A model generated the notes under the pieces. The model saw only the letters and a list, made by a program, of their open reading frames with translations. It did not search any database and was not told the origin of the DNA. Position numbers and translations under genes: made by a program. Positions 7,114 through 15,339 of a stretch of 64,000 nucleotides of DNA are shown in pieces (positions within the stretch are counted from its first letter, which is position 1; each line of letters opens with the position of its first letter). Source of the DNA: Bacillota bacterium (GTDB lineage: Bacteria > Bacillota > Clostridia > Oscillospirales > Ruminococcaceae); NCBI GenBank assembly GCA_029572815.1, contig JAKPUQ010000059.1, forward strand, positions 1 to 64,000, written 5' to 3'.

Positions 7114-7278
7114 ATGGCTATGACATTGGCGGCATTAGCTGCTGCGATCCCTCAGACAGGAGATACTTTCCCCAAGGGTGTGCTTATCGGCATAATCATC
7201 GGAGCAGTCCTGCTTGCTGCGGGTACAGCTGTCTTCGCTAAGAAAAAGGGCGATGACGACGATGATGACGAGGAATGA
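7114..7278 (+). CDS. 54-aa membrane peptide resembling an isolated cell-wall sorting signal
   Basis: An ATG behind AGGAGGACAATAAA opens 54 codons. Residues 12-17 read IPQTGD, followed by a hydrophobic span (KGVLIGIIIGAVLLAAGTAV), then KKK and an acidic tail of eight Asp/Glu. A motif of the LPXTG kind, then a membrane span and positive charges is the architecture of a sortase signal, but here there is almost no protein before it. It has its own promoter and terminator, so it is a real, likely well-expressed gene. Alternatives are a plain small membrane protein or a stability or signalling peptide. Confidence 0.75.
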   Translation: MAMTLAALAAAIPQTGDTFPKGVLIGIIIGAVLLAAGTAVFAKKKGDDDDDDEE

Positions 7279-7290
7279 TACTTCGTGCTG

Positions 7291-7328
7291 AAAACGGCGG
7301 CTGCACAAGCGGCTGCCGTTTCTTTTTT
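7291..7328 (+). terminator. Terminator after the 54-aa gene
   Basis: AAACGGC..GC and GC..GCCGTTT form a long imperfect stem around CACAA, followed by TTTCTTTTTT. Confidence 0.8.
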
Positions 7329-7389
7329 ACATTGTATTAAAATATGGTCGATCAATAAAATATTTCTTTACAGAAACGGAGTGGCAGGA

Positions 7390-8445
7390 TTGAAACACAT
7401 AGCGTCAGCAGTATTGCTTTCAGCACTTATTCTCACGGCAGCAGCGCCCTTTACAGCTTTTGCGGAAGACAGCACGGAAACTTCGGAAATAACAGAATAT
7501 GAAAAAGACACTATATTCGAGCAGAACGGCCTGGAATTCAAACTGTATCAGACAGAGCCTCCACGGCTCGAGGTAAGGAGATGCCTCAGCGAAGAAGCAG
7601 AAATAGAGATACCCGAGGTCGTAAACGGGATCATCGTTGACAGTATAGGGGAGTATTCCTTTGAGAAGGTAAAGACTCTTGTATCCCTCAGGCTGCCTGA
7701 GTCTGTAAGATTTATCAGAAATCATGCGTTTTTCCAGTGCAGCAGGCTTCGTGACCTTTCATTTCCTAACTGTCTTGAGAACATTGAGTTTATGGCATTC
7801 AGCAATTGCGATCATCTCAGCCCCATAAGACTTAACAAGGGACTGACAGAGCTTGGATTTGCTGCCTTTCAGTCATGCGGTGAGGTGAGGGCACTGACTG
7901 TTCCGCCTGGAGTAGAACTCTTCTCGGACTATGCCTGCAATTTTACACATGATCTGTATACTCTTCGCTTCTGCAGCGGAGTGCAGAAAATAGGTTCACA
8001 CGCAGCTCAGAACAATTACTACCAGAAACGTGTAATCATTCCGCCTTCTGTCACTGAGATTGGGGACCATGCTATAGGCTACCTGTTCCAAAAAGGTGAA
8101 TATCAGGGGCTGAATGAAGCTGTCATATACGGAGCTAAGGGCACAGCTGCCGAGACATATGCAAAGGAGAACGGTATGCCCTTTGAGGAATTCAACTTTA
8201 ACTACGGCGATATCAACAATGACGGATCAATTACAGCCGTTGACGCTTCTGCGGTGCTTTCGGAGTATGCGAGGACATCCTCAGACGGTGAGGGGACGGG
8301 ATTTACAGAGGCACAGAAGCTTAAAGCGGACCTGAATGATGATTTCCGCGTGAATGCTGTGGACGCCTCGAAAATACTTTCCTACTATGCTTATACAGCG
8401 ACCGGAGGAAATGATACTCCCGAAGTGTTCTTTTTTCTGCGCTGA
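7390..8445 (+). CDS. Secreted BspA-like leucine-rich-repeat protein with C-terminal dockerin
   Basis: I take the TTG at 7390 as start because GGAG lies 8 bases upstream and a clean signal peptide follows (KHIASAVLLSALILTAAAPF, cleavage near AFAED), giving 351 residues. Residues about 60-270 are BspA/LRR_5-type repeats, often used for binding surfaces. The last 80 residues carry two calcium-loop dockerin repeats (GDINNDGSITAVDASAVLSE and ADLNDDFRVNAVDASKILSY), which dock to cohesins of a cellulosome-like complex. It ends in a short hydrophobic FFFLR. Role: probably a non-catalytic binding subunit. Confidence 0.85.
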   Translation: MKHIASAVLLSALILTAAAPFTAFAEDSTETSEITEYEKDTIFEQNGLEFKLYQTEPPRLEVRRCLSEEAEIEIPEVVNGIIVDSIGEYSFEKVKTLVSLRLPESVRFIRNHAFFQCSRLRDLSFPNCLENIEFMAFSNCDHLSPIRLNKGLTELGFAAFQSCGEVRALTVPPGVELFSDYACNFTHDLYTLRFCSGVQKIGSHAAQNNYYQKRVIIPPSVTEIGDHAIGYLFQKGEYQGLNEAVIYGAKGTAAETYAKENGMPFEEFNFNYGDINNDGSITAVDASAVLSEYARTSSDGEGTGFTEAQKLKADLNDDFRVNAVDASKILSYYAYTATGGNDTPEVFFFLR

Positions 8446-8477
8446 CATACATATATAATGTATGAGGGGGCGTTGCC

Positions 8478-8777
8478 ATGAAGCTTTGCTTTGAGGATAT
8501 ATGCAGGAAGGAAGTCATAGATATGACCTCGGGGGAGCGCCTCGGTTTCATAGACGATATAGAGCTCGACATCAACGGCGGAAGTGTATCATCACTTATT
8601 ATTTATGGCGGACAGCGATTTTTCGGCCTTCTCGGCAGAACAGATGACACTGTCCTGACCTGCGGCGAGATAAAGGTGATAGGTGAGGACATTATCCTTG
8701 TTGAACGGTCTCAGGAGAGCTCTGAGATGAAATCGACAAAAAAACGCAGGAACTCACTTTTAAGTTTGTTGAAATAG
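8478..8777 (+). CDS. YlmC/YmxH family PRC-barrel protein
   Basis: The 99-residue protein (MKLCFEDICRKEVIDMTSGE, then LGFIDDIELD and SLIIYGGQRFFGLLGR) matches the YlmC/YmxH family of small PRC-barrel proteins, annotated in Firmicutes as sporulation-associated though their molecular role is unknown to me. GAGGGGG precedes the ATG. A basic tail follows the barrel. It may be read with the dockerin gene 32 bases upstream. No terminator is evident before the rpsB promoter. Confidence 0.85.
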   Translation: MKLCFEDICRKEVIDMTSGERLGFIDDIELDINGGSVSSLIIYGGQRFFGLLGRTDDTVLTCGEIKVIGEDIILVERSQESSEMKSTKKRRNSLLSLLK

Positions 8778-8792
8778 ATATTGCGAAAAAGC

Positions 8793-8821
8793 TTGAAAAA
8801 TAATGCGGAAAATGATATAAT
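8793..8821 (+). promoter_or_regulatory. Promoter for rpsB
   Basis: TTGAAA (8793-8798), a 17-base spacer and TATAAT (8816-8821). Confidence 0.85.
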
Positions 8822-8827
8822 ATTAAG

Positions 8828-8936
8828 GCAATTCGCACGCTTGTACTTTCAGCGGTTGGTGCGCAGGTATCTGCGTTGCTGCTGAGCTAAGTCTGGCGGA
8901 GGATTAATATTAACCAATTTTAAGGAGGACTACACC
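8828..8936 (+). promoter_or_regulatory. rpsB 5' leader, possible autoregulatory RNA
   Basis: About 110 transcribed bases precede rpsB. They can fold (GCGCAGGTATCTGCG; CAGCGGTTGG with CTGCTGAGCT) and contain a second AGGAGG-like site. Many ribosomal operons use such leaders for feedback by their own protein. Here that is an inference. Confidence 0.4.
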
Positions 8937-9701
8937 ATGGGAGTAGTATCAATGAAGCAGCTTCTTGAAGCAGGCGTTCACTTCGGACACCAGACAAGAA
9001 GATGGAACCCGAAAATGGCACCCTACATTTTCACAGAGAGAAACGGCATCTACATTATCGACCTTCAGAAGACCGTAAAGAAGCTTGAGGAAGCTTATAT
9101 GTTCGTTCGCGACATCGCTTCACAGGGCGGCGAGGTTCTTTTCGTAGGTACAAAGAAGCAGGCTGGCGATTCCGTTAAGGAAGAAGCTACAAGAGCCGGC
9201 GCACACTATGTAAATGCAAGATGGCTGGGCGGTATGCTCACCAACTTCAAGACAATCCAGACAAGAATCAAGAGACTTGAGCAGCTCCACGCTATGGAGG
9301 AGGATGGAACATTCGCACTCCTTCCCAAGAAGGAAGTTGTTAAGCTCAACCTTGAGATAGAGAAGCTCGAGAAGTTCCTCGGCGGTATCAAGACAATGAA
9401 GAAGCTCCCCGCAGCACTCTTCATCGTAGATCCCCGCAAGGAAAAGATCGCTGTAGCTGAGGCTAAGAAGCTCAACATCCCGATCGTTGCTATCGTTGAT
9501 ACAAACTGCGATCCTGATGAAGTTGACTACGTTATCCCCGGTAACGACGACGCTATCAGAGCTGTAAAGCTTATCGCAGGCACGATCGCTAACGCTGTTA
9601 TCGAAGGCAGACAGGGCGATGACACAGCTGCTGCTGAGGAAGCTCAGGAGGCTCCCGCAGAGGAAGCTGCTGCTGAGACAGCTGAGGCTGACGCTGAATA
9701 A
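8937..9701 (+). CDS. rpsB: 30S ribosomal protein S2
   Basis: S2 is a structural protein of the small ribosomal subunit. The 254-residue product begins [20 protein letters not shown] and contains [12 protein letters not shown] and [15 protein letters not shown], all diagnostic. The body is of usual length, with an extra Ala/Glu-rich acidic tail of about 25 residues. An AAGGAGG site precedes the ATG. The partner tsf follows after a terminator, the classical rpsB-tsf order. Confidence 0.98.
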   Translation: MGVVSMKQLLEAGVHFGHQTRRWNPKMAPYIFTERNGIYIIDLQKTVKKLEEAYMFVRDIASQGGEVLFVGTKKQAGDSVKEEATRAGAHYVNARWLGGMLTNFKTIQTRIKRLEQLHAMEEDGTFALLPKKEVVKLNLEIEKLEKFLGGIKTMKKLPAALFIVDPRKEKIAVAEAKKLNIPIVAIVDTNCDPDEVDYVIPGNDDAIRAVKLIAGTIANAVIEGRQGDDTAAAEEAQEAPAEEAAAETAEADAE

Positions 9702-9716
9702 TCTAAGAATACAATC

Positions 9717-9746
9717 AAAAACCCGAACTAACCCTTCGGGTTTTTG
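9717..9746 (+). terminator. Intercistronic terminator between rpsB and tsf
   Basis: ACCCGAA (9721-9727) pairs with TTCGGGT (9735-9741) and is followed by TTTTT, with an A run before it. Since no separate tsf promoter is obvious, it probably lowers tsf relative to rpsB. Confidence 0.8.
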
Positions 9747-9781
9747 CGGATTTAATATTAAAATAACAGGAGGTAATTACA

Positions 9782-10699
9782 ATGGGAAAGGTTTCCGTTG
9801 CTGAAATTAAAGAACTCATGAAGTCCACAGGCGTTGGTATGATGGACTGTAAGAAGGCTCTCGAAAAGAACGATGGCGATATGGACAAGGCTATCGAGTT
9901 CCTCAGAGAAAAAGGTCTCGCTACACAGGCTAAGAAGAGCGGCAGAGCTGCTGCTGAGGGCGTTGTAACTGCTGTTGTAAACGGTGAGGTAGGCGTTCTT
10001 CTCGAAGTAAACACAGAGACTGACTTCGCTGCTAACACAGACGACATCAGAAACTTCGTTGCTAACGTAGCAAACACAATCATTGAGAAGAATCCTGCTG
10101 ACGTTGAGGCTCTCAAGGAGATGCAGATCAGCGGCGGCAGCAATACAGTAGGCGAAGTACTCACTGAGCTGGCTGGTATGAAGATCCGTGAGAACATCGT
10201 TATCCGTCGTTTCGTAAGACTCGAGGGCAAGCTTGCTTCTTACATCCACAATGGCGGAAGCATCGGCGTTCTCGTAAAGATGGACACAGATCTTGCTGCT
10301 GATCGGGTAGCTGCTATCGGTAAGGACGTTGCTATGCAGTCCGCAGCTCTTAATGCTCCATACCTCTGCCGCGAGCAGGTTCCTGCTGAGGTACTTGAGA
10401 AGGAGAAGGAGATCATGATGGCTCAGATGGCTGAGGATCCCAAGATGGCTTCCAAGCCCGAGCAGGTTCGTGCTAAGATCGTTGAGGGTAAGGTAGGCAA
10501 GTACTACAGCGAGAACTGCCTCCTCGAGCAGGCTTTCGTTAAGGACGACAAGATGACCGTTCAGGGGTATGTTGACGCTGAGGCTAAGAAGCTCGGCGGT
10601 TCTATCAAGGTCGTTGACGTAGTTCGTTACGAGCGCGGCGAAGGCGTTGAGAAGAAGGAAGACAACCTGGCTGACGAGATCGCTAAGATGATCAAGTAA
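9782..10699 (+). CDS. tsf: Elongation factor Ts
   Basis: EF-Ts recycles EF-Tu by releasing GDP. The 305-residue product has the N-terminal UBA-like domain (VAEIKELMKSTGVGMMDCKK) and the TDFAAN motif of the core (VNTETDFAANTDDIRNF). Length is normal. AGGAGG lies 10 bases before the ATG. It is read with rpsB and ends at a strong terminator. Confidence 0.98.
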   Translation: MGKVSVAEIKELMKSTGVGMMDCKKALEKNDGDMDKAIEFLREKGLATQAKKSGRAAAEGVVTAVVNGEVGVLLEVNTETDFAANTDDIRNFVANVANTIIEKNPADVEALKEMQISGGSNTVGEVLTELAGMKIRENIVIRRFVRLEGKLASYIHNGGSIGVLVKMDTDLAADRVAAIGKDVAMQSAALNAPYLCREQVPAEVLEKEKEIMMAQMAEDPKMASKPEQVRAKIVEGKVGKYYSENCLLEQAFVKDDKMTVQGYVDAEAKKLGGSIKVVDVVRYERGEGVEKKEDNLADEIAKMIK

Positions 10700-10714
10700 T
10701 TTTACAGTATTCAG

Positions 10715-10752
10715 CAGCGGCAGAGTTTTCTGCCGCTGTTTTGCTGTTTTCG
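10715..10752 (+). terminator. Terminator after tsf
   Basis: CAGCGGCAG and CTGCCGCTG form a 9-bp stem with loop AGTTTT, then TTTTGCTGTTTT. Confidence 0.9.
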
Positions 10753-10841
10753 GACACAATTATACAATTTTTCCACATTGATAAGCCTTGGTTATTGTCA
10801 GATGTTACAATAATCAGGGCTTATTTTCGTATGGATTTCCC

Positions 10842-10870
10842 TTGCAGTCATTGACAAAATATGATATAAT
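10842..10870 (+). promoter_or_regulatory. Promoter of the moxR operon
   Basis: TTGCAG (10842-10847), a 17-base spacer and TATAAT (10865-10870). A nearer TTGACA at 10851 is only 8 bases from the -10 box and cannot pair with it. Confidence 0.65.
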
Positions 10871-10913
10871 AAGTTTAATTGGATAATATACTCAGATAAA
10901 CGAGGTAAAATAC

Positions 10914-11852
10914 ATGAATTCAAATATAAGCAGACTTGCCGGTTCAGTGGGCAGAGTTATCGTCGGAAAGCAGGATACAGTGGTAAAGCTTATCGCCGCA
11001 TTGCTATGCGAAGGACACGTTCTTCTTGAGGACGTTCCCGGTGTCGGAAAAACCCAGCTGATAACCGCACTTTCACGTTCCATCGGCGGCAAGTTCAACA
11101 GAATACAGCTTACGCCCGATATCATGCCCTCTGACATAGCAGGCTTCACCATGCTTGACTCAGCAAAGGGCGAGTTCGTTTACCGTGACGGCGCTGTAAT
11201 GTGTAATTTCCTTCTTGCGGACGAGATCAACCGTGCCTCGCCGAAGGTGCAGTCTGCTCTTCTTGAGGCTATGGAGGAGCGCCAGATAAGTCTGGATGGC
11301 GTTACACACAAGCTCCCCAGACCATTCCTTGTAATGGCTACACAGAATCCTGTTGAGACCTACGGTACCTTCCATCTTCCCGAAGCTCAGATGGACAGAT
11401 TTTTCATGAAGCTTTCAATGGGCTATCCTTCGGTGCAGGAGGAGGTAATGATCCTGGAAAGGACCGAGAACCATAACCCCATTGCCAATATATCTGAGCC
11501 TGTTATGCACGTCGATGATATCGCTGCAATGCAGGAGGAGGTCAAGCGTGTAAAGGTGACTGATGATGTAAAGGCTTATATTGTCAATATAGTTTCCTCT
11601 ACCCGTCAGGACAGAAATACGATCCTGGGAATCAGTCCCCGCGGAAGTATCGCTCTTTTCAAGGCTGCAAAGGCTTTTGCCTACGTCTATGACAGAGAGT
11701 ATGTTACTCCCGACGATGTGAAGAATACAGCAGTTTCCGTGCTTGCTCACAGGATAATCCTTTCGCCTCAGGGCAAGACCGCCTTCGGTACGGGCGAGGC
11801 TTATATCGAAAATGTCCTCAGGACCTGTCAGGTCCCTGCAATGACAAGATGA
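10914..11852 (+). CDS. MoxR-family AAA+ ATPase
   Basis: MoxR ATPases act as chaperones that help mature or insert partner proteins. The 312-residue protein has Walker A (GVPGVGKTQ, near residue 45), Walker B with sensor context (LLADEINRASPKVQSALLEA), an ATQNPVE sensor 1 stretch and a C-terminal lid domain. Its stop overlaps the start of the DUF58 gene by 4 bases (ATGA), so translation is coupled. The gene set MoxR, DUF58, transglutaminase is a common partnership in bacteria. The start is ATG at 10914 behind ACGAGG. Confidence 0.95.
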   Translation: MNSNISRLAGSVGRVIVGKQDTVVKLIAALLCEGHVLLEDVPGVGKTQLITALSRSIGGKFNRIQLTPDIMPSDIAGFTMLDSAKGEFVYRDGAVMCNFLLADEINRASPKVQSALLEAMEERQISLDGVTHKLPRPFLVMATQNPVETYGTFHLPEAQMDRFFMKLSMGYPSVQEEVMILERTENHNPIANISEPVMHVDDIAAMQEEVKRVKVTDDVKAYIVNIVSSTRQDRNTILGISPRGSIALFKAAKAFAYVYDREYVTPDDVKNTAVSVLAHRIILSPQGKTAFGTGEAYIENVLRTCQVPAMTR

Positions 11853-13021
11853 TCAAGCATATCAAAAGCATCGTAAGTGTACTTGCAGTCGCTTTTCTCG
11901 TCTATATCTTTACATTCTATATAGACGGGGAAATGGGTATCATTCTGCTTGCTTTCGTACTCTTTGCACCTCTTGTTTCCTTGTTTTTCGTGCTCTATGC
12001 GAGAAAAAGGACCAGAGTGAGCTTTACCTGCGACGCATATGTTCCCAAGGGAAGCAGACTTCCCGTTAAGGTGACTGTAAGCAAGACGGGAGTATTCCCA
12101 CTTGCGGTGATAGAAATAGAAACCTATGCAACCGAGATCTTTGGTCAGAATATAAAGAAGCGTAAGCTCACCATGCTCAGCGAGAAGAAAAAAAGCTTTA
12201 CAATTGAGCTTGATGCGCTTATCGGCGGAAACGGAGAGGTTGGTATAAAAGGAGCTTATTCCTGCGGCTTTCTCGGCTTTTTCAAGCTCCCCCTTAAAAC
12301 TTCTCTTCCTCAGCCTGTATCTGTGGGAGTTATACCTCAGATACCGGATATCAAGGCTTCTTCACAGCTTTTCTGCTCCATTGCGGACGTTGTGCTTACA
12401 AGTGATGAGGACGAGGAAAATGACACTGCTATGATGTTTTCCGCCAACACCTCTCCCGGTTATGAGCACCGCGAGTATGAGCTTGGAGATCCTCTTAAGC
12501 GCATAAACTGGAAGCTCTCCTCCAAAAAAGGCAAGATGATGGTGCGCCTTGATGAGGCAGTCGCCTCTGTTCAGCCTGTTGTTGTACTTGATCTGTACAG
12601 GCGGAGCGGTTTTCCGGCGGAGAAGGTCGTTCTCGGAGAAGAGCTGCTTATACGCTCTGTATTCGGACTCCTTTCTCTTCTTGTAAAGCAGGGGATTGCC
12701 TGCAGCTTTGTTTATCGAACAAGCTCGGGAGAAACTGTCAGCGAAAGTGTGGATAATCCTGATTATCCCGAGCAGCTCCTTCTGAAGGTGCTTGCTGTCA
12801 AGGTGGTTCCCGACAAACGAGTAGATATCTCACAGACAGGGGGTTCAGTGTGTGCCTGCGTGATCGCCACCACTGACGCTTCGGGTGATTTCGGCGTCAT
12901 AACCAGAAATATCGATAGCCCCGATAATATAAGTATTATCGGACTTTCTCCCGCAACTCCCAATTCAACATCTTTGCCTCTGTGGTATCTTGATGAGGAT
13001 AATAACTTTAAACTGGTATAA
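11849..13021 (+). CDS. DUF58 domain membrane protein
   Basis: Two membrane spans occupy about residues 7-50 (SIVSVLAVAFLVYIFTFYI; GIILLAFVLFAPLVSLFFVL). A soluble domain ends with the DUF58 signature GYEHREYELGDPLKRINWKL near 205, and a von Willebrand A-like fold is expected after it. The 390-residue length is normal. DUF58 proteins work with MoxR ATPases, and the exact biochemical role is not established to my knowledge. It overlaps moxR by 4 bases and is followed by the transglutaminase gene after 3 bases. Confidence 0.92.
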   Translation: MIKHIKSIVSVLAVAFLVYIFTFYIDGEMGIILLAFVLFAPLVSLFFVLYARKRTRVSFTCDAYVPKGSRLPVKVTVSKTGVFPLAVIEIETYATEIFGQNIKKRKLTMLSEKKKSFTIELDALIGGNGEVGIKGAYSCGFLGFFKLPLKTSLPQPVSVGVIPQIPDIKASSQLFCSIADVVLTSDEDEENDTAMMFSANTSPGYEHREYELGDPLKRINWKLSSKKGKMMVRLDEAVASVQPVVVLDLYRRSGFPAEKVVLGEELLIRSVFGLLSLLVKQGIACSFVYRTSSGETVSESVDNPDYPEQLLLKVLAVKVVPDKRVDISQTGGSVCACVIATTDASGDFGVITRNIDSPDNISIIGLSPATPNSTSLPLWYLDEDNNFKLV

Positions 13022-13024
13022 ATA

Positions 13025-15337
13025 ATGAAAGAAACCAACAAAAATACATTTAGCCTGAGATCATTCCTGCTGAAGACACTCGCTGATCCTGTGCTCTGGT
13101 ATACGGTCCTGATAATGACCTCGCTCATGTATCATTTCCGCAACAGAGACAAGGAGGATTATGAGGGCGTTTTCTTTGCCCTTGGCTTCGGAGCTGTGAC
13201 CTTTGTCGTCGGCTGGCTGCTTTTCAGGGTATTTGATTTCATGCAGAAACGCCATATTCTTGGTTTTCTTGCATACACAGCTTCTGTCGGAGCTTTCGCA
13301 TTGGCGATCAGGTTCACACTTGAGCTTGGCCAGATAAACTATCCGATCACCTGGATGCTCTGGTTCCTTACTCCGCAGGATTCTGTGGACTATAACTTCT
13401 GGTTCGCGGTGACCTTCTTCCTGCTGTTTCTTATATTCATGGCTTCGGTCATATACTATTTTACGAGGGTAAGATACAGGATCTTCATGAATTTCCTTAT
13501 CTTTATAATCCCATTCGTGATATACGGTAAGGAATATGAGAAGATGCCCACGCTGATGATAATACTCCTTGCAGTGGGATATATCCTGCTGATGGTGTAT
13601 TACAGACAGCTCAGGGATTCAGAGGATACCGAGTTTGTGGAGAGAAGACGCTCCTGGAAGCCCATAGCTGTCTACGCTGTTATCTTTGCAGCTGTAGCTG
13701 CTCTTTTCCCGAAGCCCTATATCGAAGCTGACAGAACTACTCTTGAAACGCTTATCAACGCAGATATGCTCACTGATAAGCTGGTCGAAATGCTGAACGT
13801 ATTCCGTAATACTACAGGAGATCAGCGCTTCAGATCAAATGTCAGGGATATATCCGTTTATGAAGCCATTTCACCTGATGATCTCCATCTGAAGATGGCT
13901 ACATATTCCAAATACAGCTTTGATGACGATACCTGGTCAGTGGGAGACCTGGATCTGTATTATGATGAACGAACAGAGGAGCTTCCTCTTGGTGTAATGT
14001 CTCCCATGGGAATGGCGGACGCCTTTCTTGAGGCGGCTTCACTTGATGAGGATTACGCTGAAAAGTATGGCCTCACCAAATATGTGAAGGACGGACTTGA
14101 CGTTCCCGAGCTTAGAACGGCTCATATCTTTACTGTTGTGGGCTCTGGCGGACTCAGCTATAACAACGATATGGCTCCTGTTCCACAAAATGCAGTAAGT
14201 CTTATACGCTGCTCAAAGAGAGGCGAGATAGCTACACTGACAGGCGGTACTGTTACGTCTGTAGGTTCGGATTTTGGCAACACAGAGAGTTTCACCTTTG
14301 AGTACAGTGCCGATACCTTCTTCCTCAGCAGCAAGAACAAGGAATTTGTAGATGAGCTTGCAAAGTATGATTATAATCAGCTCCTTGAGGATACGGACGA
14401 TGTCCTGTATTGGGCAAAGTACGATGATGAGGATAAGGGAGAGGCTTATGATTATTTTGGTATCGATTACAGATACTATGATGATTATCTTGACGAGCTT
14501 CTTGACTACGGCAACAACAAACGTATAAAGGAGCTTGCCGATGAGCTTACAAAGGACGCAGAGTCTGAGTATGATAAGGCGAGGATCCTTGAGAGCTATT
14601 TCTACAACAACGATTATATTTATGATCTTGGCTATGAGAAAGAGGAGGGCGAAAATGCAGAGGACTTCATCTTCGAGACGAAGACCGGTGTCTGCTACGA
14701 ATACGCCACCTCAATGGTACTCCTTGCCCGTGCGGCGGGTATCCCTGCAAGATACTGCGAGGGATACAACATGAACCGCAGGGAACAGGGATACTGGAAT
14801 CAGAAGGCGGATCATGTTGTGACAACAAGGGACGCTCACGGCTATCCCCAGCTGTACATAAAAGGATATGGCTGGACAGACTTTGAGCCTACGGTGACGG
14901 ACAACGTTCAGAGAGCAGAAAAGTCCTCTGCGACAAATATGCTTTCAAGAGCGGGACTTATGATCCTGACAGGAGCACTGCTGGTACTTCTCGGTGCATT
15001 CCTCTATCCGAGGATATCTCACAGGCTCTTTGTAAGAAGAGCGCGCAGAAAGGCACCTGCTGAATTTGTCAGAAGCGCAATGCTCAGGATATGTAAGTTG
15101 TATGATATAGAAGATGTCAATACCTCGGCAGAGGCTGCGGAAATGGTACGTGAGGCAACGGGAGCTGATATCTCTGAGACCTCAGTGCTTTTTGACAGAG
15201 CTGCCTATGGTGGGGAAGCTCTCAGTGAGAGCGACAGAGATAAAGCTCTGAGTGACTATGTAGCTGCTTATGAGGCGCTCAGAGAATCTAAGAAAAGAAG
15301 GGGCATAACAAACCGACAAACTATGAATGGAGGTTAA
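13025..15337 (+). CDS. Transglutaminase-like membrane protein
   Basis: The 770-residue protein has about seven membrane spans in residues 15-230, an extracellular region, and a transglutaminase core. The core shows a likely triad of Cys557 (TGVCYEYATSMVLLARAAGI), His605 (TRDAHGYPQ) and Asp619 (GWTDFEPT). A last span lies near 645 and a cytoplasmic tail follows. Such proteins (transglut_core with N-terminal spans) accompany MoxR and DUF58 and probably process or crosslink envelope proteins or peptides. The substrate is unknown. It is tightly packed between DUF58 and the C39-like dockerin gene (2 bases). Confidence 0.92.
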   Translation: MKETNKNTFSLRSFLLKTLADPVLWYTVLIMTSLMYHFRNRDKEDYEGVFFALGFGAVTFVVGWLLFRVFDFMQKRHILGFLAYTASVGAFALAIRFTLELGQINYPITWMLWFLTPQDSVDYNFWFAVTFFLLFLIFMASVIYYFTRVRYRIFMNFLIFIIPFVIYGKEYEKMPTLMIILLAVGYILLMVYYRQLRDSEDTEFVERRRSWKPIAVYAVIFAAVAALFPKPYIEADRTTLETLINADMLTDKLVEMLNVFRNTTGDQRFRSNVRDISVYEAISPDDLHLKMATYSKYSFDDDTWSVGDLDLYYDERTEELPLGVMSPMGMADAFLEAASLDEDYAEKYGLTKYVKDGLDVPELRTAHIFTVVGSGGLSYNNDMAPVPQNAVSLIRCSKRGEIATLTGGTVTSVGSDFGNTESFTFEYSADTFFLSSKNKEFVDELAKYDYNQLLEDTDDVLYWAKYDDEDKGEAYDYFGIDYRYYDDYLDELLDYGNNKRIKELADELTKDAESEYDKARILESYFYNNDYIYDLGYEKEEGENAEDFIFETKTGVCYEYATSMVLLARAAGIPARYCEGYNMNRREQGYWNQKADHVVTTRDAHGYPQLYIKGYGWTDFEPTVTDNVQRAEKSSATNMLSRAGLMILTGALLVLLGAFLYPRISHRLFVRRARRKAPAEFVRSAMLRICKLYDIEDVNTSAEAAEMVREATGADISETSVLFDRAAYGGEALSESDRDKALSDYVAAYEALRESKKRRGITNRQTMNGG

Positions 15338-15339
15338 TT

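Noticed and set aside
7285-7389. Upstream extension of the LRR-dockerin frame
   Set aside because: It reads through the terminator of the preceding gene, and a signal peptide begins cleanly at the TTG at 7390.
10851-10870. TTGACA close to TATAAT upstream of moxR
   Set aside because: Only 8 bases separate them; the TTGCAG at 10842 with a 17-base spacer is the proper partner.
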